From DASRVA01 sp050732935 (GTDB lineage Bacteria; Gemmatimonadota; Gemmatimonadetes; JACCXV01; JAHWKZ01): DNA of 30,745 nucleotides. Under the pieces are notes generated by a model, which did not search any database, was not told the DNA's origin, and saw nothing but the letters and a program-made list of their open reading frames with translations. The position numbers and the translations under genes are program-made. Location of the stretch: positions 1-30,745 of the forward strand of contig JBOHRW010000210.1 of NCBI GenBank assembly GCA_050732935.1. The letters run 5' to 3'. Below, piece by piece: positions 7,788 to 15,586 of the stretch. Position 1 is the stretch's first letter, and every line of letters begins with the position of its first letter.

Positions 7788-8813
7788 TCAACGACCTGGA
7801 GACTCTGCCGGCGTCACCTCGATGATGCGGCTCCGTCCGTGGCGCAGCACGGTGACCGCCGCCTTCCGGCCGATCCGCTCCTCGAGCAGGATTCGATGAA
7901 GGTCGTCGATGCCTCCCACGGGCTCTCCGTCGAAGGCCACGATGATGTCACCTTCCCTGAGACCCGCCTGGACGCCGGGCCCGTCCGGCTCCGTCGACTG
8001 GACGAGCACGCCGCCGGCTGCGGAGAGATCGTGGCGCCGCACCGAGCCGGGATGGAGCGGTACGTTCTGGCCGGCCAGCCCGAGGTAGCCCCGTCGGACC
8101 CGGCCATGGCGGAGGAGCTGGCCCACGACCGACTTCACCGTGTTGATGCCGACGGCGAAGCAGATGCCCTGGGCGGGAAGGATCACGGCGGTGTTGATCC
8201 CGACGACCTCGCCTCTCGAGTCGACCAGCGGTCCTCCCGAGTTGCCCGGATTGAGCGCGGCGTCGGTCTGGACGACGTCGTCGATGAGCCGGCCGGTCAC
8301 CGATCGAAGCGTCCTCCCTACCGCGCTCACCACGCCCGCGGTGACCGTGCTCTGGAAGCCCAGCGGACTCCCGATCGCGACCACGAGCTGACCCACCCGC
8401 AACCCGGCGGAGTCCCCTAGCGAGACGACCGGCAGACCGTCGCCGTCCACCCGCAGGACGGCCGCATCCGTGTCGGGGTCGTCCCCCACCACGGTCGCCT
8501 GCGCGGTCCGGCCGTCGGGAAACGCGACCTCGAAGACACGTGCTCCCTGCACCACATGGCTGTTGGTGAGGGCAAGCCCGTCGGGAGCGAAGAGAAAGCC
8601 CGATCCGTGGCCCCCACCGTCCCCGCGCCGGCCCCCATGAGCCGAGCCCGTCATCGACGACACTCGCACGACGGCCGGACCTACGGAGTCGACGACCGAA
8701 ACCACGGCGCGTGAATAGGCGTCGAGGAGAGGGGCGTCGCCCGCTGGAGCCGGTCGGCCATCGGCCATCCCCCGGGGTCCGCCAGCCACGAGTCCGAGGT
8801 TGACTTTCCTCAT
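7788..8813 (-). CDS. S1C (HtrA/DegP-like) serine protease with C-terminal PDZ domain
   Basis: 341 residues. The chymotrypsin-fold triad is visible: His86 in LTNSHVV, Asp116 in DTDAAVL, and Ser192 in NPGNSGGPL. A PDZ domain follows (about 240-335: GVLVQSTEPDGPGVQAGLREGDIIVAFDGEPV). DegP/DegS-type proteins remove or sense damaged envelope proteins. This one has no convincing signal peptide or TM segment at its N-terminus (MRKVNLGLVAGG then a Pro/Gly/Ala stretch), so it may be cytoplasmic or exported by another route. Between the first strand and His86 is a Gly/His-rich loop (GSAHGGRRGDGGGHGSG). There is one PDZ rather than DegP's two. It starts at ATG 8813 with no Shine-Dalgarno but with TATATT only 6 nt upstream. 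Met16 is an alternative start. Confidence 0.9.
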   Translation of the reverse strand: MRKVNLGLVAGGPRGMADGRPAPAGDAPLLDAYSRAVVSVVDSVGPAVVRVSSMTGSAHGGRRGDGGGHGSGFLFAPDGLALTNSHVVQGARVFEVAFPDGRTAQATVVGDDPDTDAAVLRVDGDGLPVVSLGDSAGLRVGQLVVAIGSPLGFQSTVTAGVVSAVGRTLRSVTGRLIDDVVQTDAALNPGNSGGPLVDSRGEVVGINTAVILPAQGICFAVGINTVKSVVGQLLRHGRVRRGYLGLAGQNVPLHPGSVRRHDLSAAGGVLVQSTEPDGPGVQAGLREGDIIVAFDGEPVGGIDDLHRILLEERIGRKAAVTVLRHGRSRIIEVTPAESPGR

Positions 8814-8819
8814 GTCTTC

Positions 8820-8825
8820 AATATA
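8820..8825 (-). promoter_or_regulatory. -10 box of a probable leaderless protease transcript
   Basis: TATATT on the minus strand ends 6 nt before the ATG at 8813 (GAAGAC lies between). Transcription would begin at or within a base or two of the start codon. No good -35 at 16-18 nt is present (ATGACA sits 13 nt upstream). Confidence 0.45.
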
Positions 8826-8953
8826 CGCACGATGGCCATGTCATCTTCCCGCCACGCGACGAGCTTTCCTCCGGGTCCTGGCGGTCCCGGGAGTGCTGGC
8901 GATCCTGGCGGCGGGTTACGGCGAAGCGGTCACCGACCCCTCGCGAGCAGGGT

Positions 8954-9547
8954 TCATGACCTCCGGGCTCCTTCCCGCAGTTCGTTCCCCGTGACGTTTT
9001 GTCGACCGTTTCCATCTCCGGCCCTGAGGAGGGCGTCGAAGAGCTCCCGGTAATGCTTCATGGCGCCGCGGAGAACCTCGGTCGAGGCCTCCCCCTTCGC
9101 ACTGGCCTGGGCGATGCCGCGGGCCTGCCGATAGTGGGAGACGACGCCGGGACTCTCCACCGAGATGTCGGCTACCTGGCGCTCGGTGTCCCCGACCGGA
9201 TAGCCGCGCGCGTGCATGACCTCGTCACAGAGCTCCTGAGCGTCGGCCACCGCCGCCGCCGGCGCATCCACGAACCGGCTCTGAACCTGCTGCCAGCGCT
9301 CGGTGAAGGCCGCTCGCTCGCGGTCGGATAGGTCGTGGAGGTCGTAATCCTCGACCCGCTCCTTGCGCGCTCGGAGTTCCTCCTCGGCCGCCTTCGAGTC
9401 CCCTCTCTCGATGACCAGGTGCTCGTACTCGGTGCCGAAGTCCTCGCGGAGGCGGGCCGTCCTCCGCCGGTTGAGGATCAGCCATATGAAGCCGGCAACG
9501 ACCAGCGCGGCGATGATGACGATCACTATGAGGACGGTGTCGCTCAT
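8954..9547 (-). CDS. Conserved single-pass membrane protein of unknown function
   Basis: 197 residues. One strongly hydrophobic N-terminal segment (about 3-25) ends in basic residues (NRRRTARLR), predicting an N-out/C-in or anchored topology with a soluble, helical, charged C-terminal domain. That domain has the recognisable sequence LREDFGTEYEHLV, then a basic/acidic coil, RWQQVQSRFVDAP, HARGYPVGD and HYRELFDALL. I recall similar proteins in many soil bacteria, annotated only as hypothetical or membrane proteins; I know no function. ATG 9547 has a strong GGAGGGG site 3-9 nt upstream. A 12-bp perfect palindrome, GTAGGATCCTAC (9564-9575), lies in its leader. It appears to be transcribed alone. 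Confidence 0.82.
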   Translation of the reverse strand: MSDTVLIVIVIIAALVVAGFIWLILNRRRTARLREDFGTEYEHLVIERGDSKAAEEELRARKERVEDYDLHDLSDRERAAFTERWQQVQSRFVDAPAAAVADAQELCDEVMHARGYPVGDTERQVADISVESPGVVSHYRQARGIAQASAKGEASTEVLRGAMKHYRELFDALLRAGDGNGRQNVTGNELREGARRS

Positions 9548-9882
9548 GATCCCCTCCGTAGTTGTAGGATCCTACGAACCATCTTCATCATATCCGGAGC
9601 GGTCCGCAGCCTCTGTCAGATCGTGGACAGGGTCACCTTGACAGCCCCGGACCGGAGGCTAGGTTGGCTGCGATAGGAAGTGCGACTGAGGGTTTCCGCC
9701 GTCGTTCCAGGGGATCGGTCGGATCCGAGCGTCGCAGGCCCGGGCGTGGCCCGGGCTACACCACGGGGTGCAAAAGACCGGGGTGGAGGGTTCCTAGCCT
9801 CCGCCGTGGTCTTTTTTTTTGGACCCCGGCTTAGAAGCCCAGCGCCCGACAGCCTTTGACGCCAGCGCCCACGGGAGGCCGC
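9548..9882. other. 335-nt intergenic leader region between the divergent 9547 and glnA genes
   Basis: No coding sequence is convincing here. It contains the palindrome GTAGGATCCTAC (9564-9575) in the minus-strand leader, a minus-strand TATGAT (9592-9587) that may be the -10 of the 9547 gene, and a plus-strand TTGACA (9638-9643) without a good -10 at normal spacing. Two GCCCGGGC palindromes (9738-9745 and 9749-9756) and the terminator-like hairpin at 9772-9820 follow. Confidence 0.6.
9772..9820 (+). terminator. Intrinsic-terminator-like hairpin with nine-T tail in the glnA leader
   Basis: AAAAGACC (9772-9779) pairs with GGTCTTTT (9808-9815), and GGTGGAGG pairs with CCTCCGCC (one G-T) inside it, with an 8-nt loop. 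The right arm runs into nine T residues (9812-9820). This is a strong Rho-independent signature on the plus strand. No plus-strand gene ends just upstream; glnA begins 62 nt downstream. It may be an attenuator or end a small RNA. Confidence 0.65.
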
Positions 9883-11205
9883 ATGGATCGCGACCACGTC
9901 CTCGAGCAGGTCAAGCAGCACGACATCCGCTACATCTACCTCTGGTTCACCGACATCCTCGGCTTCCTGAAGAGCTTCGCGATCACCCGCGGTGAGCTGG
10001 AGCTGGCGCTCGACGAGGGGATGGGCTTCGACGGCTCCTCGATCGAGGGCTTCACACGCATCCAGGAGAGCGACATGATCGCCAAGCCCGATCCTTCGAG
10101 CTTCGCGATCCTGCCGTGGCAGGTGGACGGCCACACCGTGGCGCGCTTGATCTGCGACGTCTTTACCCCCGACATGAAGCCCTACGACGGGGATCCGCGG
10201 TACGTGCTGCGGCGGGCGATCGAAAAGGCCGCCGGGATGGGCTTCTCGTTCTACGTCGGGCCGGAGCTCGAGTACTTCTACTTCCCTTCGCCCGACGATC
10301 CTACGCCGCTCGACCACGGCGGCTACTTCGATCTGCTGCCGCTCGATGTCGCCAGCGACCTGCGGGAACAGACCATCTCGCGGCTGGAGCGGATGGGAAT
10401 CGACGTCGAATACAGTCACCACGAGGTCGCGCCCAGCCAGCACGAAATCGACCTCCGCTACGCCGAGGGGCTCAGGATGGCGGACATCGTCCAGACCTAC
10501 CGCACCGTGGTCAAGCGCACGGCCTACGATCGCGGGCTCTACGCCACCTTCATGCCCAAGCCCATCTTCGGGGTCAACGGCAGCGGGATGCACTGCCACC
10601 AGTCGCTGTTCGAGGGCGACCGGAACGCCTTCTTCGACAAGGACGCGGAGTTCCATCTCTCGGGGAACGCGCGGCATTACATCGCCGGACTTCTGACGCA
10701 CGCCCGGGAGTTCGCCGCCATCACCAACCAGTGGGTGAACTCGTACAAGCGGCTCGTCCCCGGCTTCGAGGCGCCGATCTATCTGTCGTGGGCGAACGCC
10801 AACCGCTCGGCCTTGATCCGGGTGCCGAACATCAAGCCCGGCAAGGAGAAGTCGACGCGAATCGAGCTCCGGATGCCGGACCCCGCCTGCAATCCGTACC
10901 TGGCCTTCGCCTGCATGTTGATGGCGGGGCTCGCCGGGATCGAGAAGGAGCTGGAGCCGCCCGACCCGGTCGAGAACGTCAACATCTACGAGATGGGCGA
11001 GGACGAGCGGAGGGAGCTCGCGATAGAGTCGCTGCCCGAGGATCTCGGCCACGCCATCCAGCTCGCCTCAGAGAGCGAGCTCGTCCGCGAGACCCTCGGC
11101 GACCACGTGTTCGAGCAGTTCGTCAGAAACAAGCGCGTCATCTGGTCCGAGGCCCGCGCCTGGGTTAGCCGGCACGAGGTGGAGTACTACCTGCCGATCC
11201 TGTAG
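9883..11205 (+). CDS. glnA: Glutamine synthetase, class I (GSI-alpha-like)
   Basis: 440 residues. It makes glutamine from glutamate, ammonia and ATP and is normally a cytoplasmic dodecamer. The beta-grasp domain contains FDGSSIEGFTRIQESDM (about 49-65). The catalytic domain has GPELEYFYFP (about 127-136), EVAPSQHEID (181-190) with metal-binding Glu residues, and NGSGMHCHQS (about 232-241). Near the C-terminus are RIELRMPDPACNPYLAFACMLMAGL. The region that carries the adenylylated Tyr in GSI-beta enzymes reads VENVNIYEMGEDE rather than the Tyr-Asp-Leu-Pro-Pro context, and the protein is about 30 residues shorter. It is therefore the GSI-alpha type, not controlled by adenylylation. ATG 9883 has GGGAGG with a 4-nt spacer; the upstream in-frame TTG 9856 is less likely. 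The hairpin at 9772-9820 may regulate it. Confidence 0.96.
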   Translation: MDRDHVLEQVKQHDIRYIYLWFTDILGFLKSFAITRGELELALDEGMGFDGSSIEGFTRIQESDMIAKPDPSSFAILPWQVDGHTVARLICDVFTPDMKPYDGDPRYVLRRAIEKAAGMGFSFYVGPELEYFYFPSPDDPTPLDHGGYFDLLPLDVASDLREQTISRLERMGIDVEYSHHEVAPSQHEIDLRYAEGLRMADIVQTYRTVVKRTAYDRGLYATFMPKPIFGVNGSGMHCHQSLFEGDRNAFFDKDAEFHLSGNARHYIAGLLTHAREFAAITNQWVNSYKRLVPGFEAPIYLSWANANRSALIRVPNIKPGKEKSTRIELRMPDPACNPYLAFACMLMAGLAGIEKELEPPDPVENVNIYEMGEDERRELAIESLPEDLGHAIQLASESELVRETLGDHVFEQFVRNKRVIWSEARAWVSRHEVEYYLPIL

Positions 11206-11227
11206 GGGGGGCCGGCCGCGGCTACCA

Positions 11228-11367
11228 CTATCGCGCCTGGTTGATCGACTTGATGATCGCGCCGACAATGACGACGACGAAAGAGCCCCGAACGCGTAGA
11301 GGGCTTCGATCGGCACGACGCCTGTGAACCAGTAGTAGTACGTGACGAGGAAGCCGCTGAAGCGCAA
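11228..11367 (-). pseudogene. Possible short membrane-protein gene with a one-base frameshift
   Basis: On the minus strand, TTG 11367 opens a hydrophobic frame reading MRFSGFLVTYYYWFTGVVP, then IEALYAFG. It then turns into low-complexity Ser/Arg. Adding one base at the GGGG run restores SFVVVIVGAIIKSINQAR and a TAG at 11228-11230. The 140-nt length is one short of a multiple of three. This looks like a 46-residue, two-TM protein broken by a single-base deletion or a sequencing error. No ribosome site or family is recognised. Confidence 0.35.
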
Positions 11368-11436
11368 CCCGACGAGGCCGCACCCGGCCTAGCCCTTCCA
11401 GGGGATCTGCGCTTGACGATAGCCTCCCAGCCGTCT

Positions 11437-12411
11437 ATGATAACCGCCAACATGCCGTTTGATGGTCAGCCACCCGGAAGGCGAACTCCCGCGCCGATAG
11501 CGGTCATCGGGGCGCCGTCGAGCATCGGCATACGTCCTTACGATGACGGGACCGCGCGGGGTCTCGACCAGGCACCCGGGGTTTTCCGGGAGCTGAGGCT
11601 TCTCGAGCGGCTCGGGGCCGAGGACCGGGGCGACGTCCGGCCGCCTCCCTATCGCGACTTCGAATTCGCGCGGGGAAGTCCGCGCAACGAGCCGGAGGTC
11701 GCCGAGTACTCGCGCGCGCTGGCCGAGCGCGTGGCGGTCGAGGTCCGGACGGGCCGCTTCCCGCTCGTCCTGGGCGGCGACTGCAGCACCGTTCTGGGCT
11801 CCCTCCTCGGCCTCAGGGACCGCGCCCCGGTCGGGTTGGCGTACGTCGACGGGCATTGCGATTTCGCGCTGCCCTCGTTCTCGACCACCGGCTCCGTCGC
11901 CGGGATGGCCCTCGCCTTCGCGGTGGGTCGCGGCGACGGACCGCTCGTCCGGCTCGCCGGCCCGGAGCCGCTCGTCCAGGAGTCGGACACGGTCGTGATC
12001 GGGCGCAGGGACGAGTTCGAGGAGCCCTTCTACGGCCGCCACTCCGTCCGGTATTCCGACATCCTGGACATCCCCTGCGAGCGGATCGCCCGCGAGGGCG
12101 TGGCCGAAGCGGCCGCCTCCGCGCTCGAGCGGCTGGCGCGGTCCGGTCTCGCGGGCTTCTGGATCCACCTCGACGCCGACACCCTCGATCCGGCCGTCAT
12201 GCCCGCGGTCGATTCCCCCGACCCGGGCGGCATGCGGCTCGACGAGTTGGGCGAGCTCGTGGGAAAGCTGGCCCGGCATCCCAAGAGCCTGGGCCTCAAC
12301 CTGACGATCTACGACCCCGTGCTCGATCCCGACCGGAGCTGCGCGAGGCGGCTCGTGGAGCTGCTCGCGCGCGCTCTCGGCCCATCGAGCGTGTCGGCGC
12401 CACGAGGATGA
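11437..12411 (+). CDS. Arginase/agmatinase (ureohydrolase) family protein
   Basis: About 324 residues. Ureohydrolases use a binuclear Mn centre to hydrolyse guanidino groups of arginine, agmatine, guanidinobutyrate or formiminoglutamate. The metal motifs are LGGDCS (the usual His of GGDHS is Cys here), YVDGHCDFA (the DxHxD motif) and HLDADTLDPA (the DxD motif). The GGDCS variant occurs in a known subgroup of arginase-family proteins, so this enzyme may differ in metal site or substrate. The start is uncertain: the frame opens at TTG 11413, and ATG 11437 and ATG 11452 also fit without good ribosome sites. The stop overlaps the ATG of the ABM-type gene (ATGA), so the two are co-translated. glnA upstream hints at nitrogen metabolism, which is inference. 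Confidence 0.88.
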   Translation: MITANMPFDGQPPGRRTPAPIAVIGAPSSIGIRPYDDGTARGLDQAPGVFRELRLLERLGAEDRGDVRPPPYRDFEFARGSPRNEPEVAEYSRALAERVAVEVRTGRFPLVLGGDCSTVLGSLLGLRDRAPVGLAYVDGHCDFALPSFSTTGSVAGMALAFAVGRGDGPLVRLAGPEPLVQESDTVVIGRRDEFEEPFYGRHSVRYSDILDIPCERIAREGVAEAAASALERLARSGLAGFWIHLDADTLDPAVMPAVDSPDPGGMRLDELGELVGKLARHPKSLGLNLTIYDPVLDPDRSCARRLVELLARALGPSSVSAPRG

Positions 12412-12713
12412 TCGCTCGAATCTGGCACGGCCGCACCGCCGCGTCGGACGCCGACCGGTACGCGGAGTTCGTGAAGGAGCGGGCGGTCCCCGACTACGGA
12501 TCGGTCGATGGGCTCCGGAAGCTCTACTTCCTGCGGCGCCAGGAGAGCGATGTCGCCCACTTCGTCCTGGTGACTCTCTGGGACTCGATGGCGTCGGTCC
12601 GCGAATTCGCGGGCGAGCCGCCGGAGAAGGCGAAGTACTACCCGGAGGACGACCGCTTCCTGCTCGAGAAGGAGGAAGCTACCGCTCTGTACGAGGTGTT
12701 CTTCGAGAAGTAG
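12408..12713 (+). CDS. Small ABM/dimeric alpha-beta-barrel domain protein
   Basis: 101 residues matching the antibiotic biosynthesis monooxygenase-like, ferredoxin-like fold. The pattern is an N-terminal strand (MIARIWHGRT), a helix (ADRYAEFVKER), a strand around LRKLYFLRR, a strand FVLVTLWDSMASVREFAG, and a final strand ALYEVFFEK. Such proteins form dimers and include small monooxygenases, haem-degrading enzymes and many uncharacterised members. No cofactor ligands can be assigned. The ATG at 12408 overlaps the TGA of the arginase-family gene. It is convergent with the M16 genes, with only 18 nt between the stop codons. Confidence 0.8.
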   Translation: MIARIWHGRTAASDADRYAEFVKERAVPDYGSVDGLRKLYFLRRQESDVAHFVLVTLWDSMASVREFAGEPPEKAKYYPEDDRFLLEKEEATALYEVFFEK

Positions 12714-12731
12714 CCGCCGACGCGACCTGAT

Positions 12732-14180
12732 CTACTCGCGCCTGAGCGGCGGCGACTCGGCCCCGCCGATCTCCCCGTACGGACGCACCTGCTCGGTGAT
12801 CACGGCTTCGTCGCCGGCGATCACGATCAACATCCGCTCGTCGTCCAGGTAGTCGCGCGTCACACGCTGGACGTCTTCAGGGGTCACCGCGAAGACGTTC
12901 TGCACGTAGTCGGTGAGGTAGCTCCGGTCGAGCCCGTGCAGCTCGAGGAACCGGAGCTGGTTGATGATGCCGGATGGGGACGAGTTGCCGAGCACGAACG
13001 TCCCGGCCAGGTAGTTCTGGATGCCGAGCAGCTCCTCCTCGCTCGGCGGCTCGGCCTGGAGGCGGTCGATCTCATGGAAGATCTCCTTCAGCGACGGCCC
13101 CGTGACGTCGGTCGTCACGTCGGCGATCTCGACCCAGTAGGCGTCCCGATACCGGGTGGAGACCTGGCTGAACGGGGAATACGCGTAACCCTTATCCTCG
13201 CGGATGTTGGCGATGATCCGCGAGTTGAAGGAGCCCCCCAGGAGCGCGTTGGTGACCTGGAGCGCCACCCAGTCGGGGCTGGACGGATCCGGCACCGGCA
13301 GGCCGATGTAGACCGTGGACTGGACGGCGCCGGGCCGGTCGATCAGGTGGATGACCCGCTCGCTGACGGGCTCGGGCACGTCGCTTACCGGTGCGGGACC
13401 CGCCTCCCAGTCGCCGAACGCCTCGCGGACCGCGGCCTCGACGGCGGCTTCGTCGAAGCGACCTGAGACATAGAGGTGCGAGCGCGCGGCGCCCACGTTG
13501 GCCTCGTAGAACGCGCGCACGTCCTCGAGCGTGTACCCCTCCAGGATCTCCGGCGTCGGGAAGACTCGCCCATACGGGTGATCGGGATACATGAGGGCGC
13601 GGAACTTCTCCAGCGTGAGAGGCTGGGGCTGACTGCGAGCGATCGTCACCTGCCGGACCCGATCCGCCTTCAGCCGGTCCAGCTCGGAGGTCGGGAAGGA
13701 GGGGTTCCGTGCGACGTCCGCCACCAGCCAGACGAGGTCGGGAGCGAACTCCGACAGGGCGTCACCGCCGATCGTGGTCTCGTCGGGGCCGACCGACACG
13801 TCGACCTCTCCGCCGATCCCGGCCGCATCGATCGCCAGCTCCCCTCCCGTGCGTGAGGCCGTCCCCTCCATCATCAGGTCGCCCGTCAGATCCGCCAGCC
13901 AAACCTGATCGGCGGCCTCGTTAACGTTCCCGGCGCGCACACTGAGCTGGACGGTGACCTTGGGGAGCCAGCCGTACGGGGCCAGCGTGACCTGCATCCC
14001 GTTCGGAAGCGCGAAGGAGCGGGTCTCGGGGACGCGGAAGTCCCGCGGCTCACCAGCCGCGGGCGGCGTCTCCTTGCCGTCCTGCGCGAGGGCGACGGTC
14101 GCGGTCAGCGCCCAGCCGATCAGCCCGGCGAGCGCTAGAGCCGCCGACCCGGCCCGTCTCCTGAACAGCCGGCCCATCAT
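12732..14180 (-). CDS. M16 peptidase-like protein, non-catalytic subunit
   Basis: 482 residues with a signal peptide (about 1-33, ending ALAQD). It has two M16 half-domains. In the position where active M16 enzymes carry HxxEH, this protein reads VWLADLTGDLMMEGT, so the zinc ligands are missing. The C-terminal half keeps the R/Y motif (RIIANIREDKGYAYSPF), which in M16B heterodimers lies in the partner subunit and binds substrate. It probably pairs with the HxxEH protein encoded just upstream to form a periplasmic peptidase. Start ATG 14180 (followed by a second ATG) overlaps that gene's TGA, so the subunits are co-translated. Longer in-frame extension upstream to 14879 is only a shadow inside the partner gene. 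Confidence 0.92.
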   Translation of the reverse strand: MMGRLFRRRAGSAALALAGLIGWALTATVALAQDGKETPPAAGEPRDFRVPETRSFALPNGMQVTLAPYGWLPKVTVQLSVRAGNVNEAADQVWLADLTGDLMMEGTASRTGGELAIDAAGIGGEVDVSVGPDETTIGGDALSEFAPDLVWLVADVARNPSFPTSELDRLKADRVRQVTIARSQPQPLTLEKFRALMYPDHPYGRVFPTPEILEGYTLEDVRAFYEANVGAARSHLYVSGRFDEAAVEAAVREAFGDWEAGPAPVSDVPEPVSERVIHLIDRPGAVQSTVYIGLPVPDPSSPDWVALQVTNALLGGSFNSRIIANIREDKGYAYSPFSQVSTRYRDAYWVEIADVTTDVTGPSLKEIFHEIDRLQAEPPSEEELLGIQNYLAGTFVLGNSSPSGIINQLRFLELHGLDRSYLTDYVQNVFAVTPEDVQRVTRDYLDDERMLIVIAGDEAVITEQVRPYGEIGGAESPPLRRE

Positions 14181-15586
14181 CGTCCCGCCGGCGCCGCGGC
14201 GGAGGGTGGCGTCGCTCCCGGCACGATCTCGAGCACGGAGCGGTTGGTCGGTCGCAGGTACTCCTCCGCGGTGGCGAGCAGAAGCTCCGGCGTCACCTTG
14301 TCGAACTCCGCCTCCAGGCGGTTGATCCGCGCCGGATCGTCGTCGAAGAGCGCGAACGACGCCAGAAGATCGGCCCGGCCGAAGCCGAAGAATCCCGACA
14401 TCGTGTCGTAGAGCAGGGAGCGCCCCTTGACGCGGGCCCGCTCCAGCGTTTCCGCGTCGATCGGCGTGGTCCGCACGCCCTCGACGACGCCGTCGACGAC
14501 CGCCAGGATCGCGTCGGCCGAGGTGTCCGCGTCGTGGAACAGCGAGACCGTCCACAACATGGGCCCGTTGTAGTTGAACATGTTCCCGAGCCCGACGTTG
14601 ATGCCGCCGCCAACGGAGCCCGTCATCCCCCGCTCGCGGACCAGGGCTTCGTGGAGGAGCGCATCGTCGCCGCGCAGCAGGATCAGATCCAGGAGCCCCA
14701 TCGCGTACCACTCCGGCGTGTTCCGCTCCGGGACGTGGTAGGCGAAAGCGAGCGCCGGCCGGGTGGCCAGCGAGTCCACCTTCTGGACCCGGATCTCCTC
14801 TTCCTGGCGCGGTTCGGAGAGGTCCGGCAGCGCCGGCACGTCGGCGGACGGTATGTCGCCGAAGTACTCTTCGATCCACGCCATCGCCTGCTCCGGCTCG
14901 AAATCACCTACGACGACCAGGGCCGCGTTGTTGGGAGCGTAGTAGGTGTCGAAGAATGTCTGGACGTCCGCCAGCGTGGCGGCGTCCAGGTCGTCCAGCT
15001 CGCCGTAGAAGTTGTGCGAGTTGTACCAGTTCTGGTTGGCGATCTGGGGCATGTCGAGCCAGGGAAACCCGCCATAGGGCCGGTTGAGGACGTTGACCCT
15101 GACCTCGTTCTTCACCACCCCCTGCTGGTTGGTGAGCTCCGCCTGCGTGATCGCGAGTCCGCGCATGCGGTCGGCCTCCGCCCACAGCATGGTCTCCAGG
15201 GTGTGGGCCGGGACGATCTCGAAGTAGTTGGTGTAGTCGAAGCGCGTCGAGCCGTTCAGGACGCCCCCGTTCGTCTGCACCACCCGGATGAACTCCATCT
15301 TCCCGAGGTTCTCCGAGCCCTGGAACATCATGTGCTCGAACAGGTGCGCGAATCCGGTCCGGTCCCGCGGCTCGATCCGGAAGCCGATGTTGTAATAGAC
15401 CGCGACGGTGACGATCGGGGCCGTCGTGTCGGGCGACAGGACCACCTTGAGCCCGTTGTCGAGCTTCCGGTAGTCGACGGGGATGTCGAGCGAGCCCGCC
15501 GGCTCCTGCGCGAAGGCGGGGATCGCCGAGAACAAGGCCAGGAAGACGGCCGCCACTGAACGGAGCGAGCGCGACACGGCCTCCAT
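14177..15586 (-). CDS. M16 zinc metallopeptidase, catalytic subunit
   Basis: 469 residues. A signal peptide (MEAVSRSLRSVAAVFLALFS and on to PAFAQ, residues 1-27) precedes the N-terminal M16 domain. The inverted zinc motif is HLFEH (His81, Glu84, His85); the third ligand is Glu161 in VVKNEVRV, 76 residues downstream as usual. The C-terminal half resembles the inactive M16_C domain. Members such as PqqL, YmxG-like and mitochondrial-processing-type peptidases cut short peptides; the substrate here is unknown. I chose ATG 15586 because it gives a clean signal peptide; the frame extends to 15661, which would add a 25-residue non-hydrophobic leader. No strong ribosome site is present. It overlaps the non-catalytic subunit by four bases. 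Confidence 0.93.
   Translation of the reverse strand: MEAVSRSLRSVAAVFLALFSAIPAFAQEPAGSLDIPVDYRKLDNGLKVVLSPDTTAPIVTVAVYYNIGFRIEPRDRTGFAHLFEHMMFQGSENLGKMEFIRVVQTNGGVLNGSTRFDYTNYFEIVPAHTLETMLWAEADRMRGLAITQAELTNQQGVVKNEVRVNVLNRPYGGFPWLDMPQIANQNWYNSHNFYGELDDLDAATLADVQTFFDTYYAPNNAALVVVGDFEPEQAMAWIEEYFGDIPSADVPALPDLSEPRQEEEIRVQKVDSLATRPALAFAYHVPERNTPEWYAMGLLDLILLRGDDALLHEALVRERGMTGSVGGGINVGLGNMFNYNGPMLWTVSLFHDADTSADAILAVVDGVVEGVRTTPIDAETLERARVKGRSLLYDTMSGFFGFGRADLLASFALFDDDPARINRLEAEFDKVTPELLLATAEEYLRPTNRSVLEIVPGATPPSAAAPAGR

Noticed and set aside
9738..9756. Two GCCCGGGC palindromes as possible regulatory or dispersed repeat
   Set aside because: Short GC-only palindromes are common at this base composition, and no further copies with the same context were noticed in the window.
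9616..11052. Minus-strand open frame of 478 codons opposite glnA
   Set aside because: Antisense shadow of the well-conserved glutamine synthetase gene.
14181..14879. N-terminal extension of the non-catalytic M16 gene to 14879
   Set aside because: It overlaps the active M16 gene in another frame; ATG 14180 gives a signal peptide and an ATGA overlap.
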